NCBI RefSeq assembly: GCF_004519545.1
Contig: NZ_SDKM01000008.1
Span: forward strand, 1 to 64,000
DNA length: 64,000 nucleotides
Direction of reading: 5' to 3'
Source: Nocardioides guangzhouensis
GTDB lineage: Bacteria; Actinomycetota; Actinomycetes; Propionibacteriales; Nocardioidaceae
The position numbers and the translations under genes are program-made. Under the pieces are notes generated by a model. That model had not been told where the DNA came from, ran no database searches, and worked only from the letters and a program-made list of their open reading frames with translations. This document shows positions 26,352-34,811 of the stretch, one piece after another (within the stretch, counting starts at the first letter, position 1; every line of letters starts with the position of its first letter).

Positions 26352-27590
26352 CTACTGCTCCACGGCCCGGTTTCCGGGCGCGACCGGCTCGGCGGACGGC
26401 GGCGTCGTCGTGCCCCGACGCGTGAGCCAGGCCGCGGCAGCACCGAGCAGGCCGGCCGCGGCCGGGACGGCGTACGCCGGGGACGCGCCGTACGAGTCGA
26501 CCACGATGCCCGCGAGGGCCGCCCCCGGGGCGATGCCGACGCCCATCCCCGTGTGCAGGATCGCCATCCCCTCGGTGAGCCGCGACTTCGGCACGGTGTG
26601 TTCGGTCGTGGCCAGGGTGGCGATCAGCGTCGGCGCGATCGCCATGCCGCCGAGCAGCAGGAACACCCCCATCACCCAGAGGGAGCCGACGAAGGCCAGC
26701 GGGACCAGGGTGACGCCGAGCGCGAGGACGCCCCAGCGGACCCGGACCTCCGGACCGCTTCGCCAGGTGATCGCGCCGGACACCACACCGGCGGCCAGGC
26801 TGCCCAGCGCCCACACCCCGAGCAGCGGCCCGGCCAGGGCCTTCGCGCCCTGTTCCTCCGCGAACGCCACCGTCACCACCTCGGTCGCGCCGAAGACCGC
26901 GCCGAGCGCGGCGCACACGACGACCAGCGGCACCGCGGCGGCCCACGGCATCGGCTCCCGGCCCCCGGCGCCGGTCGCGGCGGCCCGCTGTCGGCGGTCC
27001 GGCGGCTCGGTGGCCCGCTGGGTCGCCAGCCACAGGGACCCGGTCAGCCCGCAGACGAGCGCGACCACCAGCCCGGCCACCGGGTGCCACGCAGTGGCCA
27101 GGAACGTCACCGCGGTCGGGCCGGTCACGAACAGCGCCTCGTCGACCACCGACTCGAAGGCGTACGCCGTCTGGACCGAACGCGGGTCGTCGAGGACGTG
27201 CGACCACCGCGCCCGGACGCAGGCGCCCACCTGAGGCATCGACGCACCGGCCACCGCGGCGAAAACGTGGATCAGGACCGGGGGCCAGTCGGCCTCGACC
27301 GACCACATCATCAGCGCCAGGCCGAGCGCGAACACCAGCACCAGCGGCGGCAGGACCCGGTGCTGTCCGTAGCGGTCGACCAGGCGACCGGCGACGATCG
27401 CGAACCCCGCGTTGGCGAGCAGGTACGCCGACGCGACCGTGCCGGCGAGCCCGTAGGAGCCGCGCTCGGTCGAGATCAGCAGCACGATGCCGAGGCTGAC
27501 CATCGCGATCGGCAGCCGCCCGAAGAACCCGGCCAGGCTGAACTGCCAGGCGCCGGGGACGGTGAGGACGCGGCGGTACGGGGACAACAC
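26352..27590 (-). CDS. MFS transporter
   Basis: Protein of 412 residues with about 12 helices. VAGRLVDRYGQHRVLPP is motif A, and a central polar loop (ATQRATEPPDRRQ) separates the halves. The GTG start at 27590 is preceded by TGAGGTG; TTG follows one codon later. The gene is divergent from the lipoprotein gene, with a 14-bp palindrome between them, and lies upstream of the lactone oxidase. It resembles uncharacterised actinobacterial efflux/uptake proteins; the substrate is unknown. Confidence 0.83.
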   Translation of the reverse strand: MLSPYRRVLTVPGAWQFSLAGFFGRLPIAMVSLGIVLLISTERGSYGLAGTVASAYLLANAGFAIVAGRLVDRYGQHRVLPPLVLVFALGLALMMWSVEADWPPVLIHVFAAVAGASMPQVGACVRARWSHVLDDPRSVQTAYAFESVVDEALFVTGPTAVTFLATAWHPVAGLVVALVCGLTGSLWLATQRATEPPDRRQRAAATGAGGREPMPWAAAVPLVVVCAALGAVFGATEVVTVAFAEEQGAKALAGPLLGVWALGSLAAGVVSGAITWRSGPEVRVRWGVLALGVTLVPLAFVGSLWVMGVFLLLGGMAIAPTLIATLATTEHTVPKSRLTEGMAILHTGMGVGIAPGAALAGIVVDSYGASPAYAVPAAAGLLGAAAAWLTRRGTTTPPSAEPVAPGNRAVEQ

Positions 27591-27596
27591 GCACCT

Positions 27597-27610
27597 CAGT
27601 GTGCACACTG
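27597..27610. promoter_or_regulatory. 14-bp palindromic operator candidate
   Basis: CAGTGTGCACACTG is a perfect palindrome in the 25 bases between the divergent MFS (27590) and lipoprotein (27616) starts. It could control both. No regulator gene is adjacent. Confidence 0.5.
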
Positions 27611-27615
27611 TTCCG

Positions 27616-28452
27616 GTGCCCGGTCGCGTGATTTCCTCCGCCCTCGCGGCGGTGCTGCTGGCCGCCATGCCCGTCGGGTGCTCGACCGAGTCGGAGATGC
27701 GCGGCGACCCGACCGGCCCGCCGCTCGACGTGTCCCTCTCCTGGAGCCAGCACCGGGTGGACGAGGGGAGCGCCCGCGCGAACCTGCGGGTCGTCAACCA
27801 CGGCGGCCAGGACCTCCCGGTGACCGCGATCGGCGTCGACTCGCCCGGGTACGGCCGGTACGTCGAGGACCACGACAGCGTCGTCCCGCCGGGACAGACC
27901 ATCGACCTGCGGATGACGCTTCCCGAACCGGTCTGCGACGCCGACCCGGTCCCGGCGTACGGCATCGTCCGCTCCGGCGACCGGATCGCCAAGGAGCGGC
28001 TCGACCCGCAGGGGCAGGACTTCCTGAAGAGCCTGTGGCGGCGGCGGTGCAACCAGCTCTCCGTCACGAACGTCGCCGATCTGTCCTGGGACTGGGGTGA
28101 CTACGAGGCGGTGGGCACCGGTCGCCGGTCCTACCTCCCCGGGGCGCTGGTGGTGCAGCGGGTCCCCGGCACCGACACCCCGCTGCGGGTGGTCGGGATG
28201 CAGGGCTCGGTGCTGTTCCGGCTGGAGCCGCAGGCGCGGCCGACGCTCGGCCCCGACGACCAACGGGTCGAGGTCCCGGTCCGACTGCGCTGGGGTCGGT
28301 GCGACGCACACGCGATCGGGGAGTCCAGCCAGACCTTCCTGTGGAAGGTCGACGTGAAGGTCGGCGACGCCCCTCCGGTGCGGATCACGACCACGGTCGA
28401 GGACGCCGCAAAGGCTCCGTTGCTGGGATACCTCAGGGACGCCTGTTCCTGA
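27616..28452 (+). CDS. hypothetical lipoprotein
   Basis: Protein of 278 residues with a short signal peptide (GRVISSALAAVLLAAMPVGC). The lipobox cysteine is about residue 18, so it is membrane-anchored on the outside. The mature part is beta-rich with RVVNHGGQDLPVTAIGVDSPGY and PPGQTIDLRMTLPEPVCD, resembling a two-domain immunoglobulin-like fold. Four cysteines could form disulfides. I do not recognise a family. GTG 27616 is preferred because GTG 27601 would lie inside the palindrome. It is divergent from the MFS gene. Confidence 0.7.
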   Translation: MPGRVISSALAAVLLAAMPVGCSTESEMRGDPTGPPLDVSLSWSQHRVDEGSARANLRVVNHGGQDLPVTAIGVDSPGYGRYVEDHDSVVPPGQTIDLRMTLPEPVCDADPVPAYGIVRSGDRIAKERLDPQGQDFLKSLWRRRCNQLSVTNVADLSWDWGDYEAVGTGRRSYLPGALVVQRVPGTDTPLRVVGMQGSVLFRLEPQARPTLGPDDQRVEVPVRLRWGRCDAHAIGESSQTFLWKVDVKVGDAPPVRITTTVEDAAKAPLLGYLRDACS

Positions 28453-28469
28453 CTTCCTAGGATGGGTCC

Positions 28470-29552
28470 ATGCAGCCGGACCCCTCGCCGTACGACGCCT
28501 TGTTGCTGGTCTCCTTCGGCGGGCCGGAGAAGCCCGAGGACGTCGTCCCGTTCCTGGAGAACGTCACCCGGGGCCGCGGCATCCCGCGCGAGCGGCTCGA
28601 GGAGGTGGGCGAGCACTACTTCCTCTTCGGTGGACGCTCGCCGATCAACGACCAGAACCGCGAGTTCCTGGCCGCGCTCCGTGAGGACCTGGCCGGCAAC
28701 GGGATCGACATCCCGGTCTACTGGGGCAACCGCAACTGGGACCCCTACCTGAAGGACACGGTCCGGCAGATGGCCGCCGACGGGGTCACCCGCGCGGCCT
28801 GCTTCATGACCTCGGCCTACGCGTCGTACTCCGGCTGTCGCCAGTACCGCGAGAACCTCGCCGCCGCCGTGGAGGGTGTCGAGGGTGCGCCCCGGCTGGA
28901 CAAGCTGCGGCACTACTTCAACCACCCGGGCTTCGTCGACGCGATGGTCGACGCGACCCTCTCGGCGCTGGCCGACCTCCGCGACTCCGAGCGCGAGGGC
29001 GCGCACCTGGTCTTCGTCACCCACTCGATCCCCGAGGCCATGGACGCCTCGTCGGGTCCGCAGGGCAACGCGTACGTCGCGCAGCACCGCAGCCTGGCCG
29101 ACGCGATCGTGGAGCGGGTCCGGCTCGAGACCGGCCACCGGCACGCCGCGGACCTGGTGTTCTGCTCGCGGTCCGGGGCGCCGCACATCCCCTGGCTCGA
29201 GCCCGACGTCAACGACCACCTCGAGGTGCTCTCGCGCCGCGGCGGTCCTGCGGTGGTGCTGGTGCCGATCGGGTTCGTGTCCGACCACATGGAGGTGGTC
29301 TACGACCTCGACACGGAGGCCGCCGCGACCGCCGAGAAGCTCGGCCTGACCTTCGTCCGGGCAGCCACCGCCGGCATCGACCCGCGGTACGTCGCCGTGG
29401 TCCGCGACCTGCTGCTCGAGCGGGCCGCGGTCGAGCGCGGCGAGGAGGTGGCCCGGGCCGCCGAGGGCAGCCTCCCGGCCTGCTGGGACGCGTGCCCGGC
29501 CGGCTGCTGCCCCAACCCGCGCGGTGACAAGCCCGCCCTGGCGGGCGCGTGA
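28470..29552 (+). CDS. hemH: ferrochelatase (coproporphyrin III type)
   Basis: Protein of 360 residues that inserts iron into coproporphyrin III (CpfC) in actinobacteria, or protoporphyrin IX in others. Visible marks are [15 protein letters not shown] at the N-terminus, [23 protein letters not shown] with the metal-site histidine, and [15 protein letters not shown]. The C-terminal [13 protein letters not shown] plus a cysteine in SYSGCRQY provide the [2Fe-2S] ligands typical of actinobacterial enzymes. The start lies six bases after TAGGAT (28458-28463), probably leaderless. It overlaps the inositol monophosphatase gene. Confidence 0.94.
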   Translation: MQPDPSPYDALLLVSFGGPEKPEDVVPFLENVTRGRGIPRERLEEVGEHYFLFGGRSPINDQNREFLAALREDLAGNGIDIPVYWGNRNWDPYLKDTVRQMAADGVTRAACFMTSAYASYSGCRQYRENLAAAVEGVEGAPRLDKLRHYFNHPGFVDAMVDATLSALADLRDSEREGAHLVFVTHSIPEAMDASSGPQGNAYVAQHRSLADAIVERVRLETGHRHAADLVFCSRSGAPHIPWLEPDVNDHLEVLSRRGGPAVVLVPIGFVSDHMEVVYDLDTEAAATAEKLGLTFVRAATAGIDPRYVAVVRDLLLERAAVERGEEVARAAEGSLPACWDACPAGCCPNPRGDKPALAGA

Positions 29553-30367
29553 TGAGCGGCCGCGACAACCTCCCGGAGGACCTCCTCGCGCTCGCCCTGG
29601 ACACCGCGCGCGCGGCGGCCGCCCTGGTCGCCGAGCACCGGCGCGCCGGCGTCGAGGTGGCGGCCACCAAGTCGAGCGTCTCCGACGTGGTGACCGAGGC
29701 CGACCGGGCCAGCGAGGAGCTGATCCGCTCGCGGATCCTGGCTGCCCGCCCCGACGACGGCTTCCTGGGCGAGGAGGGCACGTCCTTCGACGGCACCTCC
29801 GGGATCCGCTGGGTGGTCGACCCGATCGACGGCACCGTCAACTTCCTCTACGGGATTCCGTCCTACGCCGTCTCGGTGGCCGCCCAGTCGATGGCCGGCC
29901 CGGAGCCCGAGACCGTGGCCGGGGTGGTGCTCGACGTGTCGACCGGTGCGGCGTACACCGCGATCCCCGGGGCCGGCGCGTTCCGCGACGGCGTGCGGCT
30001 CGGGGTCCGCGCCCCGGCGCCGATGGCCGAGCGCCTGGTGCTGACCGGGTTCAACTACTCCGCCGAGCTGCGTCGGATCCAGGCCGCCGCGGTCGGCCGG
30101 ATGCTGCCGCAGGTCCGCGACATCCGCCGGCTGGGCTCCTGCGCGCTGGACCTGTGCCGGGTTGCGGAGGGCTCTGCCGACGCCTACGTCGAGGAGGGCA
30201 TCTCCGACTGGGACCACGCCGCCGGCGACCTCATCGCCCGCGAGGCCGGTGCCGTGGTCGAGCTCACCACCGGCGTCGGCGGGAACGACGCCCTGATCTG
30301 CGCCCCGGCCCACGGTTTCGCCGATTTCCGGACACTGGTGGCCGATTGCGGGTTCCTGGCGGCCTGA
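29552..30367 (+). CDS. inositol monophosphatase family phosphatase
   Basis: Protein of 271 residues with all three metal motifs of the family: GEEG, WVVDPIDGTVNF near 88-99, and ISDWDHAAGDLI near 211-222. It removes phosphate from inositol-1-phosphate or a related small substrate (histidinol phosphate, PAP and fructose-1,6-bisphosphate enzymes share the fold). ATG 29552 overlaps the ferrochelatase stop by one base; a GTG one codon earlier is the alternative. The coupling suggests one transcript. Confidence 0.9.
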   Translation: MSGRDNLPEDLLALALDTARAAAALVAEHRRAGVEVAATKSSVSDVVTEADRASEELIRSRILAARPDDGFLGEEGTSFDGTSGIRWVVDPIDGTVNFLYGIPSYAVSVAAQSMAGPEPETVAGVVLDVSTGAAYTAIPGAGAFRDGVRLGVRAPAPMAERLVLTGFNYSAELRRIQAAAVGRMLPQVRDIRRLGSCALDLCRVAEGSADAYVEEGISDWDHAAGDLIAREAGAVVELTTGVGGNDALICAPAHGFADFRTLVADCGFLAA

Positions 30368-30518
30368 TCCGGGAATAGCAGGACCCCGCTTGCTGTTGGG
30401 CGCGACACGTCGTGTGGAATGCGCGTGCGGAACGATCCAATCTGGTGCACAATCTGGCGCCGGACGTGGCGAGCCGCACGCAACGACGTGACCCGAAGTT
30501 GATCGACTGGAGAGCTGG

Positions 30519-30809
30519 ATGGCGACCGATTACGACGCACCTCGCAAGACCGAAGAGGACCAGAGCGAAGAGAGCATCGAAGAGCTCAAGGCGCGGCGTC
30601 ACGACAAGAACTCCGGCAAGGTCGACGAGGACGAGGCGGAGGCCGCCGAGTCCTTCGAGCTGCCCGGTGCCGACCTCTCCCACGAGGAGCTCGCGGTGGA
30701 GGTCAAGCCGCGTCAGGAGGACGAGTTCACCTGCATGAGCTGCTTCCTGGTGCATCACCGGAGCCAGCTTGCGGACGAGAAGAACCTCATCTGCAAGGAC
30801 TGCGCCTGA
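30519..30809 (+). CDS. DUF4193 family zinc-ribbon protein
   Basis: Acidic protein of 96 residues. Residues 1-70 are charged and probably flexible. The C-terminal FTCMSCF and LICKDCA pairs form a treble-clef-like four-cysteine zinc site. This family is nearly universal in actinobacteria and of unknown function. A GGAGAGC site precedes ATG 30519, and a strong terminator follows, so it is monocistronic. It marks the start of a conserved block of core actinobacterial genes. Confidence 0.93.
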   Translation: MATDYDAPRKTEEDQSEESIEELKARRHDKNSGKVDEDEAEAAESFELPGADLSHEELAVEVKPRQEDEFTCMSCFLVHHRSQLADEKNLICKDCA

Positions 30810-30827
30810 GGGCTTGTAGAGACGAAG

Positions 30828-30866
30828 AAGGGCCGCCTCCCGGAAATCTTCCGGGGAGCGGCCCTT
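30828..30866. terminator. strong rho-independent-type terminator
   Basis: An 18-bp stem with two central mismatches (30828-30845 with 30849-30866), AAGGGCCGC... pairing with ...GCGGCCCTT, around a 3-base loop, after DUF4193. Confidence 0.85.
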
Positions 30867-30905
30867 CCTGCATGTCGGACCCGAGGCCCGCGCTGGTGTC
30901 CCGGG

Positions 30906-31223
30906 TCAGCTGGTGGGCGCCGGCGCCCGGTCGGCGTCCTGGTCGTCCTTCTGGAGCTCCGGGGGCAGGTGCCCGGTCGAGCGGGTGTAGTAGTTCGCCG
31001 CCTTGCGGGTGGCCAGCATCCGGGCGATCCCGACCAGGGTGCCGCTGATGGCGGCCCAGGCGACGGCCTCCCAGATGTCGACGTCGGGGTCGGCCGGGTT
31101 CGCGGGCGGGTTCTTGCCGGTGGTCGCGCGCCAGGTGCTGTCGAGGCCCTTCTTCGCGACCGCGGCCGCACCCAGCGCGGCGCCGAGCGAGAAGACGGTC
31201 CAGACCTTGGAGCCGGATGCCAT
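30906..31223 (-). CDS. DUF4235 family membrane protein
   Basis: Protein of 105 residues with hydrophobic stretches at about 6-22 (KVWTVFSLGAALGAAAVAKKG) and 50-67, ending in a charged tail with LPPELQKDDQDAD. It matches the DUF4235 family of small actinobacterial membrane proteins of unknown function. GGAGGAA precedes the ATG at 31223. It converges on DUF4193. Confidence 0.86.
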   Translation of the reverse strand: MASGSKVWTVFSLGAALGAAAVAKKGLDSTWRATTGKNPPANPADPDVDIWEAVAWAAISGTLVGIARMLATRKAANYYTRSTGHLPPELQKDDQDADRAPAPTS

Positions 31224-31254
31224 CTGTTCCTCCTGAGGTGGTGTCGGAGCCAGC

Positions 31255-31728
31255 CTAGGGCAGCGTGCTGCCGGTCTCACGGGCGCCGGCCGCCCGGTCG
31301 GACAGTGCCCGGACCAGGGCCTCGGCATGCCGTGTCGACACCAGCCAGTACGGCGCCGGGTCGGCCGGGTCGGTGATCTCCACCCGCACCGCCCGCTTCA
31401 GGTAGGGGCGCAGCAGCAGGTAGGCCCGGGCGTCCGCGTCGACACCTGCCGTGCGGTGGGTGGCCTCGGCGTCGAGGGCCTCCGCGGTGCCGAGGTGGTG
31501 CAGCGGGATCCGGGCCCGGCCGGCCCGGAAGTGGCCGTCCCCGACCGCGACAGGCGCCGCGCCGTACGCCAGGAAGCAGCCGGCCATCAGCCCCCCGGCC
31601 ACCAGGGTGATCAGGGTCGCCGGGAGCACCGGCATCGCGACCGCGACGGCCAGCCAGAGCGACGCGATGAGCATCGTCCCCTGCACCCACCAGCGCAGGG
31701 GGACGGACAGTCGCTCGGCGTACTCCAC
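31255..31728 (-). CDS. DUF3093 family membrane protein
   Basis: Protein of 157 residues with the family start EYAERLSVPLRWWV, two membrane helices (about 14-32 and 36-55), and a cytoplasmic beta-rich domain ending LVSTRHAEALVRAL. DUF3093 is conserved in actinobacteria next to dut. Function is unknown; the soluble part resembles a PH-like fold. The GTG start at 31728 lies seven bases after CAGGCT, again leaderless-like, and is divergent from dut. Confidence 0.9.
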   Translation of the reverse strand: MEYAERLSVPLRWWVQGTMLIASLWLAVAVAMPVLPATLITLVAGGLMAGCFLAYGAAPVAVGDGHFRAGRARIPLHHLGTAEALDAEATHRTAGVDADARAYLLLRPYLKRAVRVEITDPADPAPYWLVSTRHAEALVRALSDRAAGARETGSTLP

Positions 31729-31779
31729 GGGGGCAAGCCTGTCACCCGTGCCCCGGGTGCCCGGCGGTAGGGTCGGCGC

Positions 31780-32259
31780 ATGCCCACCCCCCAGGTGCCT
31801 GTCGCCCTGCTCCGGCTCGACCGCGACCTCCCGGTGCCGTCGTACGCCCACCCCGGCGATGCCGGCGCCGACCTGATGACGACCGTCGACGTGACGCTCG
31901 CGCCGGGGGAGCGGACGCTGGTGCCGACCGGGATCGCGGTCGCGCTGCCCGAGGGGTACGTCGGGCTGGTGCACCCGCGCTCCGGGCTGGCCGCGCGGCA
32001 CGGCCTGTCGATCGTCAACGCGCCGGGCACCGTGGACGCGGGCTACCGGGGCGAGATCAAGGTGTGCCTGGTCAACCTCGACCCGCGCGAGCCGGTGGTG
32101 CTGCACCGCGGCGACCGGGTCGCGCAGCTGGTGGTGCAGCGCGTGGAGCAGGCGCAGTTCCTCGAGGTCGACAGCCTCGACGCGTCGGTCCGCGGGGCCG
32201 GGGGCTACGGTTCTACGGGTGGTTTCGCAGGTGTCGAGACCCAGAGGAGTGCAACGTGA
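31780..32259 (+). CDS. dut: dUTP diphosphatase
   Basis: Protein of 159 residues in the trimeric dUTPase family; it hydrolyses dUTP to dUMP. All five motifs are visible: AGADLMT (I), PRSGLA (II), [11 protein letters not shown] (III), [10 protein letters not shown] (IV) and GGYGSTGGF (V), with the active-site Asp in motif III. A further ten residues follow motif V. The start lies six bases after TAGGGT (31768-31773), so the mRNA may be leaderless. The stop overlaps the next gene's GTG by four bases (GTGA). It is the third gene of a conserved core block. Confidence 0.96.
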   Translation: MPTPQVPVALLRLDRDLPVPSYAHPGDAGADLMTTVDVTLAPGERTLVPTGIAVALPEGYVGLVHPRSGLAARHGLSIVNAPGTVDAGYRGEIKVCLVNLDPREPVVLHRGDRVAQLVVQRVEQAQFLEVDSLDASVRGAGGYGSTGGFAGVETQRSAT

Positions 32260-32933
32260 AGTTCGGACGCAGGTCCAGGGCGGAGCAGGCCGAGGAGGCC
32301 GCCGCCGACACGACCAGCGAGGTCGACGCCCCGGAGACCGAGACCGGCGTCGAGGAGTCCACAGAGTCCGTCGAGGCCGCCGCCGAGGGTCCCTACGACA
32401 TCGCCGAGGTCGACGTCGAGAACGACGGTGTCCAGCGGGTCGACCTGGGCGGCTTCCTGGTCGCGCCGACCGAGGGGCTCGAGCTGCGCCTCCAGGTCGA
32501 CGAGGCCAGCCAGGAGGTGCAGAGCGTGCTCGTGGCCGGTCCGGACGGTGCGGTGGAGCTGCGGGCGTTCGCCGCGCCCCGCCATGGCGACCTCTGGAGC
32601 GACGTCCGCCGCCAGATCGCGTCCGAGACCTCCCGGGGCGGCGGCATCGCCACCGAGCGCGAGGGCCGCTGGGGCACCGAGCTGGAGTGCCAGCAGCAGG
32701 TCCGCACCGCCGACGGCCGATCCGGCCACCAGCAGACCCGGATCGTCGGCATCAACGGTGCCCGCTGGTTCCTCCGGGCCACCTATCTCGGGCGCCCGGC
32801 GGTCGACCCCGACAACGCCGCGGACTTCGAGCAGGTCGTCGCCCAGGTCGTCGTACGCCGGGGCGAGGCGGCGATGCCCCCCGGCGACCCGCTGCCGATC
32901 GTGCTCCCCGCCAACGCCCGCCGCGTCTCCTGA
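32256..32933 (+). CDS. DUF3710 family protein
   Basis: Cytoplasmic protein of 225 residues. The N-terminal about 45 residues are acidic and low-complexity; the rest is the conserved DUF3710 domain with [20 protein letters not shown] and [15 protein letters not shown]. It is commonly encoded between dut and the OB-fold gene in actinobacteria, function unknown. GTG 32256 overlaps the dut stop and is preceded by AGAGGAG. Confidence 0.92.
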   Translation: MKFGRRSRAEQAEEAAADTTSEVDAPETETGVEESTESVEAAAEGPYDIAEVDVENDGVQRVDLGGFLVAPTEGLELRLQVDEASQEVQSVLVAGPDGAVELRAFAAPRHGDLWSDVRRQIASETSRGGGIATEREGRWGTELECQQQVRTADGRSGHQQTRIVGINGARWFLRATYLGRPAVDPDNAADFEQVVAQVVVRRGEAAMPPGDPLPIVLPANARRVS

Positions 32934-32958
32934 GGAGAGACCTTCTAGGATTTGCGGC

Positions 32959-33330
32959 ATGGGAGAGGTCACGAGCCGCTTGCGCAGGAGCATCAGCAAG
33001 TGGGCCAACGCGGAGGACCAGCACGCCCGTGACCTGCGCAAGACGTACGCCGACATCGGGGCCACCCCGATCGCGGAGGCGCCGGACCGCGAGCGCGTGC
33101 ACCTCCAGGGCACGCTGCGCACGGTGACGCTGCGCCCACGTGGTGGGGTGCCGGCGCTCGAGGCCGAGCTGTTCGACGGCTCCGGCGTGATCCTGCTGGT
33201 CTGGCTCGGGCGTCGGCGGATCACGGGGATCTCCCCGGGCCGCTCGATCGCGGTAGAGGGCCGGATCGGCGTGCACGACAAGCACCGGGTGATGTTCAAC
33301 CCGCGCTACGAGCTGAAGCACGCGTCGTGA
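32959..33330 (+). CDS. OB-fold nucleic-acid-binding domain protein
   Basis: Protein of 123 residues. After an N-terminal helix (RLRRSISKWANAED), an OB-fold region (about 45-115) contains VHLQGTLRTVTL, AELFDGSGVILLVWLGRR and ITGISPGRSIAVEGRIG, as in tRNA-binding or single-strand-binding small OB proteins. It lies between DUF3710 and DUF3159 in the actinobacterial core order and is a likely RNA- or DNA-binding accessory. The start is seven bases after TAGGAT (32946-32951), leaderless-like. Its stop overlaps the next start by four bases. Confidence 0.88.
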   Translation: MGEVTSRLRRSISKWANAEDQHARDLRKTYADIGATPIAEAPDRERVHLQGTLRTVTLRPRGGVPALEAELFDGSGVILLVWLGRRRITGISPGRSIAVEGRIGVHDKHRVMFNPRYELKHAS

Positions 33331-34076
33331 CGTCCACGACCCCGACCACCGCCACCGTCGAGGCCGTCGTCCGCAAGCAGCTCTCCATCGCCCTCGGCGG
33401 TCGCCGCGGCATGCTCGAGGCCGCGGTGCCCACGATCATGTTCACGGTCACCTTCCTGACCACCAAGGACCTGCGCACCGCGCTCTACGTCAGCGTGGGC
33501 GCCGCCCTGATCGCGCTGGTGCTGCGGATCGTGCAGCGCTCGTCGGTGCAGTTCGTGGTCAACGCCCTGGTCGGCATCGCGATCGGCGCGCTGTTCGCGC
33601 TCCGCGCCGCGCGGGCCGGCGGCGACGCCAACGACCAGGCGCTCGCGTACTTCCTGCCCGGCCTGCTCTACAACGCGGGGTACGCCGTGGTGCTGGGGCT
33701 GTCCAACCTCGTGCGCTGGCCGCTGGTCGGCTTCATGGTCGGCAGCGTCATGGGCGACCCCACCGCCTGGCACAAGGACCGGCAGATCGTGAAGCTCTGC
33801 CAGCGCCTCACCTGGTGCCTGGTCATCCCGTGCCTGCTGCGGGTGATGGTGCAGGTGCCGATCTACGTCGCCGGCCGCCAGAAGGCGATGGACCCGGACG
33901 CGGCCGTCGCCGCCCTCGGTGTCGCCAAGCTGGCGATGGGCTGGCCGCTCCAGCTGGCCAGCCTGGCGTTCATGGTCTGGCTGCTGGCGCGCGACGCGAC
34001 GCCGGTGAGCGAGTCCGGCCCGGCCGGGGAGCAGGAGCCCACCCGGACCGACCGGGGGCTCGCCGAGGAAGCCTGA
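33327..34076 (+). CDS. DUF3159 family membrane protein
   Basis: Protein of 249 residues with about five to six membrane helices and the family motif FLPGLLYNAGYAVVLGLSNLVRWPLVGF in the middle. The N-terminal VVRKQLSIALGGRRGMLEAAVP is typical of DUF3159. The function is unknown; the family resembles the septation-protein-A-like group only weakly. The GTG start overlaps the OB-fold gene stop. It ends six bases before the converging trkA gene. Confidence 0.9.
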   Translation: MTSTTPTTATVEAVVRKQLSIALGGRRGMLEAAVPTIMFTVTFLTTKDLRTALYVSVGAALIALVLRIVQRSSVQFVVNALVGIAIGALFALRAARAGGDANDQALAYFLPGLLYNAGYAVVLGLSNLVRWPLVGFMVGSVMGDPTAWHKDRQIVKLCQRLTWCLVIPCLLRVMVQVPIYVAGRQKAMDPDAAVAALGVAKLAMGWPLQLASLAFMVWLLARDATPVSESGPAGEQEPTRTDRGLAEEA

Positions 34077-34081
34077 GCCGG

Positions 34082-34759
34082 CTACGCGTGGCCGGGGTGC
34101 GCGGTGGGCGCGAGCATCCGCTCGAGCTCCTCCTCGATGTCCGCGGAGACCACGAACAGCAGCTCGTCGCCGGCCTCGATCGGCTGCTCGGCGTCGGGCA
34201 CGTAGACCTGGCCGTCGCGGAGGATCGTCACGAGCGCGCAGTTCTCCGGCCAGGGGACCAGCCCGGTCGGCTTGCCGACGTACGGCGAGTCGTCGGGGAG
34301 GGTCATCTCGACCAGGTTGGCGTTGCCCTGCCGGAAGGTGAACAGCCGGACCAGGTCGCCGACCGTGACCGCCTCCTCGACCAGCGCGGACATGATCCGC
34401 GGGGTCGACACGTTGACGTCGACGCCCCAGGCCTCGGTGAACAGCCACTCGTTGTTGGGGTGGTTGACCCGGCCCACGGTGCGGGGCACGCCGAACTCGG
34501 TCTTGGCCAGCAGCGAGGTGACCAGGTTGGCCTTGTCGTCGCCGGTCGCGGCGATGACCACGTCGCAGTGCTGGAGCCGGGCCTCCTCGAGGGAGGACAG
34601 CTCGCAGGAGTCGGCCAGCAGCCACTCGGCGTTGGGCACCCGCTCGGGCTTGATCGACTCGGCGTCCTTGTCGATGAGCAGGACCTCGTGGCCGTTGTCG
34701 ATGAGCTCCCGGGCAATCGACCGGCCCACGGCGCCGGCCCCGGCGATGGCGACTCTCAC
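34082..34759 (-). CDS. TrkA-type potassium channel/transport regulator (CeoC-like)
   Basis: Protein of 225 residues with an N-terminal RCK/Rossmann domain (MRVAIAGAGAVGRSIAREL, DKDAES) and a C-terminal TrkA-C domain (about 140-220). This is the ligand-binding soluble subunit family that gates potassium transporters. With the next gene it forms the CeoB-CeoC type pair of actinobacteria. The GTG start was assigned at 34759. The upstream partner ends 52 bases before this start, and the gap carries a GAGCGCAGCGAG-like stretch. No trkH channel gene is in the window. Confidence 0.88.
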   Translation of the reverse strand: MRVAIAGAGAVGRSIARELIDNGHEVLLIDKDAESIKPERVPNAEWLLADSCELSSLEEARLQHCDVVIAATGDDKANLVTSLLAKTEFGVPRTVGRVNHPNNEWLFTEAWGVDVNVSTPRIMSALVEEAVTVGDLVRLFTFRQGNANLVEMTLPDDSPYVGKPTGLVPWPENCALVTILRDGQVYVPDAEQPIEAGDELLFVVSADIEEELERMLAPTAHPGHA

Positions 34760-34811
34760 GTGGCGCCCCCGGGGTGAGGCGAGCGCAGCGAGTGTCGGCT
34801 TGGGGTGTGTC

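Noticed and set aside
32200-32255. GGTGGTTTCGCAGGTGTCGAGAC near the end of dut as another copy of the dispersed repeat
   Set aside because: Partial resemblance only; the region encodes the dUTPase motif V and tail, so I did not call it a repeat.
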